Origin: Candidatus Coatesiibacteriota bacterium
GTDB lineage: Bacteria; B130-G9
Assembly: GCA_016929465.1 (NCBI GenBank)
Contig: JAFGIT010000300.1
Span: forward strand, 1-12,096
Direction: 5' to 3'
Length of the DNA stretch: 12,096 nucleotides
A model generated the notes under the pieces. That model saw only the letters and a list, made by a program, of their open reading frames with translations. It was not told the DNA's origin and did no database searches. Of the stretch, positions 1-7,080 are shown piece by piece; the stretch's first letter is position 1; each line of letters starts with the position of its first letter. The translations under genes and the position numbers were made by a program.

Positions 1-1218
1 CGCCTTAGCGCCTATTATCCGACGGACCTTCGTCGTGACTCGCGTGCGCATTTGACGGAATAGCCTCCGCAGCGTATCGGCATCGACACCCGCAGGCACT
101 CTCCCCCTTCCGCTGATGAGAGCCTTAAAGAGCCATCTGATTGCCGTGAACGGCCGGCCTGTCGAAAATGCTTGACGAGACATAGTGTATGCGGAAGCCG
201 CCTTCACTGCTGCTAGTTCCGGCGTGGTCTCTTTGCCCCGCTTCTTTCGCAGGGCCTCTTCAGCGAGAGAGATCAGCTGTCGCCATGCGGCAGCGAAGCT
301 CTCGATGCCGTTACCCATTGCCATGGGATATTTGAGGTCCATCTGCCTGATGAGCGGCACCCAGTGAATTGGTGCTGAGAACAGATTCAGGTCGTATCTT
401 AGAGCTGACATAAGCGATTCAAGCGCGAGGTCTCTTTCACCACGGCTTATGTGGTAACCCGCGCGCTTCATCCATATAGCAGCCAATCGACGGATTCGCT
501 CTTTGCGGGAAGCACGAGGGCCCATTCTGAACAGGTGGAGCCTATTGGCGAAAAGCGCGCATTCGCTATGTTCTGGGATGTTCTGAGACATACTTCCAGG
601 TCTCACACCGCGGCGCGCCACCGGCTCTTTCACTCTGCGAAAAACACAACCCGCGGACCAGAGCCGCCACCACATATCTGAATCCTCGAGGGCTTTGAGG
701 CGTTCATCAAACAGGCCAACCTCATCAAACCACTCCCTGCGAAGCATCGCTGAAAATACCGGAAAGTGCGGCGGATATGCATCCCTTGCGAGATCATGCT
801 CCGGCCTCGCATAAGAAAAATCCCTCAGAGTCTCACCGGTTTCTATATTCACGTCCAGCCATCCCCCGTATGTCAGGCCGACATCTGGCTCGGTTTCCAT
901 CACAGCTGATTGGAGTTCTGCCTTCCTTGGAAGAAGGACATCATCCGAATCGAGAAAGCACAGATACTTGCCGCGGCTGGCCCTAATTCCGGTATTTCTC
1001 GCACCGGGAAGGCCGCGATTCTCCTGCCTGATGCAATTGACCCGGTCTCTATACTGGCTCAGAACCGCTGGTGTGCTGTCAGTGGAGCCATCATCAACAA
1101 CAATGACCTCCACGTCCTCGAGAGTCTGCGACAGCGCGCTCTCGATTGCGGCAGCGACGTTCTTCTCGTCATTATAGACGGGAATTATCACGCTGACTAG
1201 AGGGTTATCTTGCTTCAC
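1..1218 (-). CDS. GT2-family glycosyltransferase, paralogue B (3' end beyond window)
   Basis: Open for 406 codons with no stop, from GTG at 1218 to the left edge, so it is partial at its C-terminus. It is a GT-A inverting glycosyltransferase: VSVIIPVYNDEK (8-19), VVDDGSTDSTP (40-50), ENRGLPGARNTGI (66-78), FLDSDDVLLP (88-97; DxD 90-92), and an intact acidic pair in ALEDSDMWWRLW (E178-D179). It aligns along its whole visible length with the protein at 2050-3234, including YPPHFPVFSAMLRR, ARRGVRPGSMSQ, the TPR-like ALESLMSALRYD and MDLKYPMAMGNGIESF. It also continues past the point where the paralogue ends, with an arginine-rich stretch. The start is the least certain in the window: no ATG is in frame and no good ribosome site was seen, but the GTG gives an N-terminus matching the paralogue. 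Donor and acceptor are unknown. Confidence 0.87.
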   Translation of the reverse strand, partial: MKQDNPLVSVIIPVYNDEKNVAAAIESALSQTLEDVEVIVVDDGSTDSTPAVLSQYRDRVNCIRQENRGLPGARNTGIRASRGKYLCFLDSDDVLLPRKAELQSAVMETEPDVGLTYGGWLDVNIETGETLRDFSYARPEHDLARDAYPPHFPVFSAMLRREWFDEVGLFDERLKALEDSDMWWRLWSAGCVFRRVKEPVARRGVRPGSMSQNIPEHSECALFANRLHLFRMGPRASRKERIRRLAAIWMKRAGYHISRGERDLALESLMSALRYDLNLFSAPIHWVPLIRQMDLKYPMAMGNGIESFAAAWRQLISLAEEALRKKRGKETTPELAAVKAASAYTMSRQAFSTGRPFTAIRWLFKALISGRGRVPAGVDADTLRRLFRQMRTRVTTKVRRIIGAKA

Positions 1219-1262
1219 TTCCGCTTCGCTGAAGAATTGCTCATTTGACTCGGAAAGGACCG

Positions 1263-1973
1263 TCAGCGCTTCCTGAACATGGCAGACAGGATCCCATAGC
1301 GCCTGCTCTGATTTCCGTGATCATAGGGGGCGCCAACGCGGATGCTTTTGTACATTCCGCCCGGTGACTTCTCGTAGTGCTTCTCCTCCACGAGCTCCAT
1401 CGGTGGGGTGAATTTCTTGACGATGTCCCAGGAGAAGGAGATGGGTTCACAGGGCGTAGGATCGTGGTTGACGTCAGTCAGCAATAGAAACAGGCCACCT
1501 GGCGCCACGATTCGTTTGATCTCGCCAATAGTCTGCTCGAGGTCGTTCACATGGTCCAACGAGTTGAATGAGCACACCACGTCGAAGTGACCGTCCTCAA
1601 AGGGGATTCTTTCGGCCGGTGAGCACACATACCTCATCTTGTGCTCGTCGATTCCAAGTTCGCGATAGGAATCAACAAGAGGGTCCAGCCCGACTCTCTC
1701 TTCGGCCATATACGCCCATTCGAGGCTTCCCCTCGGTCCGCAGCCTATATCCAGTATCTTCTTGCCTTTGAAGAAATCTCCGTCGAGCCCGAAATGAGTG
1801 GTGTAGAAGTGGGAATAATGGCTGTGTGAGAGTGTCCCTTCTTTGGACTTGCAGGCCCTCCAGTATTTGAGCTCTTGGGCTCCTTTGTGCCTCTCGGGCC
1901 CCCTTGCCCTTGCCAATGCCCTGGTTGCGGTTCTTTTAAGGAGGGAATGTATTCGCTTCAAAGTTGCTTGCAT
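1263..1973 (-). CDS. Class I SAM-dependent methyltransferase (Methyltransf_11 type)
   Basis: 236 residues from the start chosen here. A basic N-terminal stretch (about 1-30) precedes a Rossmann-like methyltransferase fold: motif I ILDIGCGPRG (73-82), the acidic end of strand 2 in VGLDPL (94-99), VCSPAERIPFEDGHFDVV (about 116-133), SFNSLDHV and the post-III RIVAPGGLFLLLTD. Family members methylate many acceptors. In a glycan cluster the likely target is a sugar hydroxyl or amino group, either on the nucleotide sugar or as a cap on the lipid-linked chain, but nothing in the sequence fixes this. ATG at 1973 has AAGGA seven bases upstream. The in-frame ATG at 1988 has no ribosome site and contains that motif, so I prefer the shorter form. 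It sits between two paralogous GT2 genes, which suggests it works with their products. Confidence 0.85.
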   Translation of the reverse strand: MQATLKRIHSLLKRTATRALARARGPERHKGAQELKYWRACKSKEGTLSHSHYSHFYTTHFGLDGDFFKGKKILDIGCGPRGSLEWAYMAEERVGLDPLVDSYRELGIDEHKMRYVCSPAERIPFEDGHFDVVCSFNSLDHVNDLEQTIGEIKRIVAPGGLFLLLTDVNHDPTPCEPISFSWDIVKKFTPPMELVEEKHYEKSPGGMYKSIRVGAPYDHGNQSRRYGILSAMFRKR

Positions 1974-1980
1974 CGGAAAT

Positions 1981-1985
1981 TCCTT
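1981..1985 (-). promoter_or_regulatory. Ribosome binding site for the methyltransferase gene
   Basis: AAGGA on the minus strand, seven bases before the ATG at 1973. It overlaps the codons after the alternative ATG at 1988 and so favours the shorter protein. Confidence 0.55.
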
Positions 1986-2049
1986 CATCGAATGTCATTC
2001 AATCGGATTAAGTGGTGATGGCCAGCAAATCGGGAACCACGCATATAGC

Positions 2050-3234
2050 TTATCTCAAAGCCTTCCAACAGCATCTGATCAAAAGCCAGGCGAAGCCCAG
2101 CATGTGCCCTCCGCGCCCCTTGAATGCTCCCACAATATACCATTTGACCATCTGAAGCAATTTGCGTGAGTTGCAGGCATGCAGTGATAGGGCAAACGCC
2201 AAAGCCCACTCAGCCTCGCTGATCCGGCTGGGCTTCGATTGACTGGACCCAGGTTCAGCAAGAACGTCATCTATGAGTGCCTTGAGCTTAGACCAGACCT
2301 TGCTGAAGCTGCTGATCCCTTCACCATATCCAAGAGGGTATTTCAAGTCCAACTGAGTGAGAAGCTGCAGCCAATATGTGCGTTCGCGAAGCAACCGGCG
2401 ATCATATCTCAGGGCCGAAGCAAGTGCTGTGCGCGCGGATTCGACATCCCCGATAGTCAGATAGTGGGCGGCTTGCTTCATCCACACACCGGCCAGACTG
2501 CGCACTCGTATCGAGCGACCTGCTTTGGGGCCAATTAGGGAGAAATACTTCCGATATGCAGCTATCACATAGGAGGAATGCTTCGGCACATGCTTTGACA
2601 TGCTCTTGGGCCGCACGCCCCGAACTGCGAGAGCTCCCTTCAATCGCCTGAAAGTGCATCCGGCTGCCCAAAGACGCCACCAGAAATCGTTGTCCGCAGC
2701 ACATAAAAACCACTCATCGAAGCCGCCAATTCGCTCCACCCAATGCCTGCGAACGAGGGCCGCAAAAACCGGGAAATGAGGTGGGAAAACATCCACTCCT
2801 GGCCTGGGTTCGTCCCTGGCGGAGGAAAAATCTCTGAGAATTCTCCCATCATGTATGTCAACGTCGAGCCAGCCGCTATAGCAAAGCCCCGCGTCAGGAC
2901 GTTCCTCGAGAAATGAGAATTGCTCCCGTACTTTCTCCGGCATGAACTCGTCATCGGAATCCAGAAAACAGAGGTATCTTCCGTGGCTTGCGTTGATCCC
3001 AGTGTTCCTGGCTGCCGGAAGCCCTCCATTTTCCCGTCTGATTCTGGTTATATCGCCGCCAAATTTATCCAAGATGTCCGGCGTGCCATCAGTCGATCCA
3101 TCATCGACAACTACCACCTCCACATCGGAATGGGTCTGTGCAAGCGCGCTATTGATAGCCTTCTCGATGTAGTTCTCATCATTGTACACTGGTATGATGA
3201 TGCTCACATCCCGGCTGGGGTCACTTACTGCCAT
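2050..3234 (-). CDS. GT2-family glycosyltransferase with helical C-terminal extension (paralogue A)
   Basis: 394-residue GT-A-fold inverting glycosyltransferase. The catalytic domain starts with VSIIIPVYNDE (10-20), continues with VVVDDGSTDGTP (41-52), ENGGLPAARNTGI (68-80) and the metal/nucleotide-binding FLDSDDEFMP (90-99; DxD at 92-94), and reaches GGFDE and ADNDFWWRLW (180-189). The usual glutamate of the ED pair before the catalytic-base aspartate is alanine here (A180-D181), unlike the paralogue at 1-1218. Residues of about 240-394 form a helical tail with a TPR-like segment (AAHYLTIGDVESARTALASALRYD). No transmembrane segments are evident. It presumably transfers one sugar in the cytoplasm; donor unknown. 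ATG at 3234 overlaps the upstream GT4 by 14 bases. The ribosome site is weak (AAGG), so coupling is possible. Confidence 0.88.
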   Translation of the reverse strand: MAVSDPSRDVSIIIPVYNDENYIEKAINSALAQTHSDVEVVVVDDGSTDGTPDILDKFGGDITRIRRENGGLPAARNTGINASHGRYLCFLDSDDEFMPEKVREQFSFLEERPDAGLCYSGWLDVDIHDGRILRDFSSARDEPRPGVDVFPPHFPVFAALVRRHWVERIGGFDEWFLCAADNDFWWRLWAAGCTFRRLKGALAVRGVRPKSMSKHVPKHSSYVIAAYRKYFSLIGPKAGRSIRVRSLAGVWMKQAAHYLTIGDVESARTALASALRYDRRLLRERTYWLQLLTQLDLKYPLGYGEGISSFSKVWSKLKALIDDVLAEPGSSQSKPSRISEAEWALAFALSLHACNSRKLLQMVKWYIVGAFKGRGGHMLGFAWLLIRCCWKALR

Positions 3235-4468
3235 CAGATGCCTTGGTATTTCCCAATTCTGAGTAGATCGCCGTCAAGTCCAATACCTCATTCTTCACTC
3301 TAAACAGCCTCTGAGCCCTTGTCTTCCCTGCGCGGCCCATTTCTTGTGCGACGTCCGGATTGTCCATAAGATACTCGATTTTGTCAGCCAGCTTTTCTGG
3401 CTCAAAGGGCGGGACGCATAGGGCCGTTTCTCCGTCTGATACATTATCGCATATTCCTCCGACATTCGTCGCAACAACGGGGACCCCGAAGGCTTGAGCC
3501 TCCATCAACTGCCTACCGAGGGACTCGCAAATGCTTGGACACAAGAAAATCGATGCTCTTCGCAGCATAGTCATCACACCGTCCGATGATTGTGGTCCTA
3601 GAAGCTCGATGTAATCCCGCAATCCCAGGTGATCTATCAGGAGCTGAAGAAACGGCTTTAGCTCGCCGCCGCCCACTATGAGATAGCGGAATTCTCTTCC
3701 TCGATCCTTGAGAATCGCTGCTGCCTGTATAGCATACTGGAATCCCTTGAACCAAACCAAACGCCCAACAGACAGGATAACAGGGATCGGGTCCTCATCT
3801 CGAACATCGCCGTTCAGCGTGAAGAACCTCTCGGAGATGCTCTGGCGAATTACTACGGCCTTATCGCGAGGAGCGCCCAACCTATAACCCTCCTCTCTTA
3901 GAAAGTCGCTCACAAAATGCAGGATCGCAGCTCGCCGAAACACCGCTTCCGTCAAGACGCCCCGCCACACGTCGTCATAGTAGGGGGTAACCGAGGTCTC
4001 CATACCTCGCAATGTCACAATGATGTCGACTCCGTCGATTTCAAGCAGCTCCGGAAAGACCTTGATGAGACCCGACGACTGAATATGCAATATCCCCCTC
4101 AAATACGGAACGGCAGGCAATAGCCTGACTATGTGATACCAAGCATTGCGGAGGCCCTTTCGCACCTTTCTGGAGGCTGAGATTAAGGACATCAGGGCTC
4201 TGGGATTGGAGATCATCGCATGGGCAAAATCCAGGAAAAACCTCCATTTGATGATATGGATGATCGGATTATAGGGGAGATAATAGATATGGCGCCTCAA
4301 CTCGCGCGAAGGTCCATTGGAAGCCCCATGTGCAATGTCAGGCGATGTCGCGGATATGATCGCGCGTACCTTCCCTTGTTGAACCAGAGCTTCCGCAACC
4401 TCGATCAAATAAGGCTCCGTGAAGCTCGGAAATGTCAGATACATGAGGGTCACGAGACTATCACTCAT
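3221..4468 (-). CDS. GT4-family (group 1) glycosyltransferase
   Basis: 415-residue GT-B glycosyltransferase. The N-terminal domain includes a VTLRGMETSVTPYYDD stretch (151-166) followed by AAILHFVSDFLREEGYRLG (180-198), a layout seen in colanic-acid-type GT4 enzymes. The donor domain carries ILSVGRLVWFKGFQYAI (231-247), LIVGGGEL (263-270) and the E-x7-E signature ESLGRQLMEA (E315 and E323), then FGVPVVATNVGGI. It is predicted to transfer one sugar with retention of configuration during assembly of the repeat unit; donor and acceptor are unknown. ATG at 4468 follows an 84-base gap, the largest in the window, with a purine-rich GGGGA as the only ribosome-site candidate. It overlaps the following GT2 gene by 14 bases. 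It is distinct in sequence from the other GT4 in the cluster and not an obvious recent duplicate. Confidence 0.88.
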   Translation of the reverse strand: MSDSLVTLMYLTFPSFTEPYLIEVAEALVQQGKVRAIISATSPDIAHGASNGPSRELRRHIYYLPYNPIIHIIKWRFFLDFAHAMISNPRALMSLISASRKVRKGLRNAWYHIVRLLPAVPYLRGILHIQSSGLIKVFPELLEIDGVDIIVTLRGMETSVTPYYDDVWRGVLTEAVFRRAAILHFVSDFLREEGYRLGAPRDKAVVIRQSISERFFTLNGDVRDEDPIPVILSVGRLVWFKGFQYAIQAAAILKDRGREFRYLIVGGGELKPFLQLLIDHLGLRDYIELLGPQSSDGVMTMLRRASIFLCPSICESLGRQLMEAQAFGVPVVATNVGGICDNVSDGETALCVPPFEPEKLADKIEYLMDNPDVAQEMGRAGKTRAQRLFRVKNEVLDLTAIYSELGNTKASDGSK

Positions 4469-4552
4469 ACTATGGTCCCCGAGATCAACTTCAGCTTTCG
4501 ATTTATATGACCTGCCCCAAATGGCATAGAACTGAAGACTACCACACTCGAT
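4469..4552. other. 84-base intergenic gap between the two GT4 genes
   Basis: This is the longest non-coding stretch in the window. On the minus strand it contains a TATAAA-like hexamer at about 4500-4506 without a convincing -35 partner at normal spacing, and a distant CTTCAG/CTGAAG pair too far apart to make a good terminator. No U-run follows a stem. It could hold a weak internal promoter, but I cannot support one. It also marks the change from the tightly packed upstream genes to the looser downstream glycosyltransferase block. Confidence 0.4.
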
Positions 4553-5743
4553 TTAGGGAATGAGCTCACGACCTAATTTGCAGTTCCAACTCTCTTCTAA
4601 GACAGATTTCACCTGGTCTCGATAGACCTCTAGTGTCTTGCCTTCGACCCAATTCCGTGCGTTAGTTGACATCGTTTTATAGAGGTCTTCATCAGTGATT
4701 ATTCCAGATAGTTTCTGGGCCATTTCCTCCGCCTTACCGACATGCCATAGCAAACCTCGCTCGGAATTCTCCCCTATTATATAAGGAACTGAACCCACTG
4801 CCGTTCCAACACACGGCAGACCATACAGCATCGCCTCAATTGCAACCTTTGGCCATCCCTCTGTCTCCGAAGCAAGGATGAGGAAGTCTGCATTGCTATA
4901 ATACTCGCACATATCGGCTCTGGGGACCATCCCATGAAACGTTACCGCCAGGGCGATGCCAAGAGCATTGGCTTGTGCCTCGAGACTTTTTCGCTGATCA
5001 CCGTCCCCACATATCTCGAGAGAGACATCTACACGGAGCGAGGTCCTCAATATCTCGACGCCCCTCAGGATAACGTCCACATTCTTTTCCCTTGAGAGCC
5101 TTCCGACGAATAGCAGTCTGGGATTGGGCCTTAACCTGCGGGAGGCAGCAGCCTCTCGAGAATTTTCAATGTCATCTTCTGTGATTGTTGAACCGAACAT
5201 GGGTACTGCAACTCCGGTAATGCGTTCATCCGGATACCATTGAACGAAGACGGGCCCTTTGAACCACTTGCTTCGCAACAGCGCCTTTTGTCTTCTCTCA
5301 GTGATGCTCTCCTTGCCCTGCGGGAACCAGTTAGCGCCGTATCTTGCACAACGTTTTCTCTTGGTGAGGATAGACGCCAGCAATCCCAGGAGACTGGCCG
5401 GGCCCGGGCATCTCACGCAGACGGCGTCACAAGAGCGAATGGCTTTGAGCATCTTGCAGAATCTCAATAGGTTCGCTACGAACCTATAGGTCTTTCTGAA
5501 GCGCCATACAAAGCGCCTGGGGATCTTGGCCCTGAAAGGCGAAAGAGGGGCGATCTCGATGTCCGGCATTCGATAGCCATAGACCCCTTCTCTGGGCCTC
5601 TCGTCGCTGTGCAGGGGGACGCAGAGCAGAATGCGGTCGAACATCGTAGCCCAATAGTCAATCTCGAGCACGAAGCCACCATTTGATACGGGCTTGTCAT
5701 TTAACAGCCAGTGCTTCTTGTGACTTATTACGCAAAGCCTCAA
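4553..5743 (-). CDS. GT4-family (group 1) glycosyltransferase
   Basis: 396-residue GT-B-fold retaining glycosyltransferase. The weakly conserved N-terminal acceptor domain covers about 1-200. The C-terminal donor domain begins with LLFVGRLSREKNVDVIL (about 210-226) and contains ICGDGDQ and the E-x7-E signature within SETEGWPKVAIEAM (E295 and E303), followed by YGLPCVGTAVGSVPYII. It is probably cytoplasmic or peripheral on the inner membrane, adding one sugar from a nucleotide-activated donor to the growing lipid-linked chain. Donor, acceptor and linkage cannot be read from sequence. The start is TTG at 5743, two bases after the SGNH stop; I found no ATG or GTG in frame between the upstream stop and the conserved N-terminus, and the ribosome site is only a weak AGGT. 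Expression may therefore depend on coupling to the upstream gene. Confidence 0.87.
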   Translation of the reverse strand: MRLCVISHKKHWLLNDKPVSNGGFVLEIDYWATMFDRILLCVPLHSDERPREGVYGYRMPDIEIAPLSPFRAKIPRRFVWRFRKTYRFVANLLRFCKMLKAIRSCDAVCVRCPGPASLLGLLASILTKRKRCARYGANWFPQGKESITERRQKALLRSKWFKGPVFVQWYPDERITGVAVPMFGSTITEDDIENSREAAASRRLRPNPRLLFVGRLSREKNVDVILRGVEILRTSLRVDVSLEICGDGDQRKSLEAQANALGIALAVTFHGMVPRADMCEYYSNADFLILASETEGWPKVAIEAMLYGLPCVGTAVGSVPYIIGENSERGLLWHVGKAEEMAQKLSGIITDEDLYKTMSTNARNWVEGKTLEVYRDQVKSVLEESWNCKLGRELIP

Positions 5744-5745
5744 GA

Positions 5746-7080
5746 CTACTTGACCTGATGGTATGGCATTGGATTCTCCATCTGCTGTTCGGATTGCAGA
5801 GCCGCCCCCGAAACGCCCGCTTGGGGGCTGATGGCTACCCTCTTGATGCAGGCTGTCAAAATGTCAGCTGCGAGATCGTTGCCTTGCGCATTCCAGTGAC
5901 CATCGCGCACGTAATACAAACGTTCATTTTTCTCTTTCAGAGCGGCAGCACGAGCGCGGAATGCATCCGTAGAATCAATGTAAGAGATAGAGAGCTTCTC
6001 GCATATTCTGCGTAGGTCCCTTCCCGGCCTGTCAAGATCCAGTTCAGTATCCCCAAAATCATAAATGCCCCTTGCAGCCTCCAACTCGTCAGTATATATG
6101 GCGGCCTTATAGGGAATATAGAATACGAGAAGATCGCTTCCGGACATCTTGACACCTTTCTGCAATCTCTCCAATAGAGCCTCGATAAGCATCCAGGCCT
6201 CATCCGCTTCTCGAGGTCGATTGGACTGGAATATCCAGAGCCTTTTAGGCAGAGGCAAGTACCCCGGCCGGCCTGCCTTCTTACAGGGCTTCTGAGCCAG
6301 TCCAAGCGCGATTGCAGCTGAATTCAGCCAAGAGATGCGTTTAAGTCTGCTCCTTAAGAACGAATATATCCGAGAATTCCTATTTAGCCATTGCTTTAAG
6401 GTGAGATTCTCGCTTCTGGCATGATTGCTATCCGCTCGCTTGAGGGTGTATCTCGGCACTGGCACATTTGTCAAAGTCAGGACTCCATTGTGAAGCTCGA
6501 ATCGGGGCTTACCCCACCGAAGAGCATCTCCATGCTTATCCTCGCTGCTCTCCCATACATCATTGTGATAAAACATCAAAACTACAAGGTCGGGCGAATA
6601 TTTGATCCCCTCGTTCTCCCAGAAAAGCAATTCCTGATCGATGCCATAGGCGCCGGTTCCAGCGTTGATAGCCAAAAATCGAGTCGGTGCATCGCATGAA
6701 TTAATAGAGCTTTGAACCTTTGTAATGAAATGGTCTTTATCCGAAACTGCATAGCCCTCAGTAAAGGAGTCCCCCAAGAATAATATTCTGAATTCTCCAT
6801 CTGGCTTTTCATAGGGAATTTCCGGCCCCCTCAGCCCCTTCGAATTGATCTTCTCATGGACTTCATATTCGGGCCGAATATACAGGCCTTCCTCATTCGG
6901 GATCTTGCTCCAGCCCAACAGAGGGTCATACTCGTAGAATAGTCTGGGGCTAACAGGTGCGTTGCGATTCTCCAAATGATGAATCACTAGTTCTGCGGCT
7001 AGTATCGATAAGCACAATGAGAAAGCAAACAGCAGGTAATTCATGGTCTTCACTCTTAGTGAGTGGAACGGTTTGCTCAT
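5746..7080 (-). CDS. Membrane-anchored SGNH/GDSL-fold hydrolase or acyltransferase
   Basis: 444 residues. A short basic N-terminus and one hydrophobic segment (about 13-35) suggest a signal anchor, with the rest outside the cytoplasm. SGNH blocks are readable: FLGDSFTEGY with nucleophile S105 (block I), INAGTGAYGIDQ (block II glycine), MFYHNDV with N173 (block III), and RDGHWNAQGND with D393 and H395 (block V). About 200 residues separate blocks III and V, longer than in compact GDSL esterases. Known relatives are esterases or O-acetyltransferases acting on polysaccharides, peptidoglycan or lipids. The start at 7080 makes an ATGA overlap with the exporter stop and has GGAG eight bases upstream. 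An in-frame start at 7128 would overlap the exporter by 52 bases and precede the anchor with a charged extension, so I reject it. Glycan de- or O-acylation is inference. Confidence 0.8.
   Translation of the reverse strand: MSKPFHSLRVKTMNYLLFAFSLCLSILAAELVIHHLENRNAPVSPRLFYEYDPLLGWSKIPNEEGLYIRPEYEVHEKINSKGLRGPEIPYEKPDGEFRILFLGDSFTEGYAVSDKDHFITKVQSSINSCDAPTRFLAINAGTGAYGIDQELLFWENEGIKYSPDLVVLMFYHNDVWESSEDKHGDALRWGKPRFELHNGVLTLTNVPVPRYTLKRADSNHARSENLTLKQWLNRNSRIYSFLRSRLKRISWLNSAAIALGLAQKPCKKAGRPGYLPLPKRLWIFQSNRPREADEAWMLIEALLERLQKGVKMSGSDLLVFYIPYKAAIYTDELEAARGIYDFGDTELDLDRPGRDLRRICEKLSISYIDSTDAFRARAAALKEKNERLYYVRDGHWNAQGNDLAADILTACIKRVAISPQAGVSGAALQSEQQMENPMPYHQVK

Noticed and set aside
910-1200. 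Plus-strand open frame of 96 codons near the left end
   Set aside because: It is antisense to the start of the GT2 gene at 1-1218, whose minus-strand reading gives the conserved GT2 motifs in order.
1974-2049. GAATG-T-CATTC inverted repeat in the gap before the methyltransferase
   Set aside because: The arms are five bases around a one-base centre with no T-run; too small to call a terminator or operator.
1985-2713. Short minus-strand frames (74 to 103 codons) inside the GT2 gene
   Set aside because: They are out-of-frame readings of the GT2 coding sequence with no motif or ribosome site of their own.
4469-4552. Possible internal promoter (TATAAA-like hexamer)
   Set aside because: No -35 element lies at usual spacing, and AT-rich hexamers are common; transcript data would be needed.
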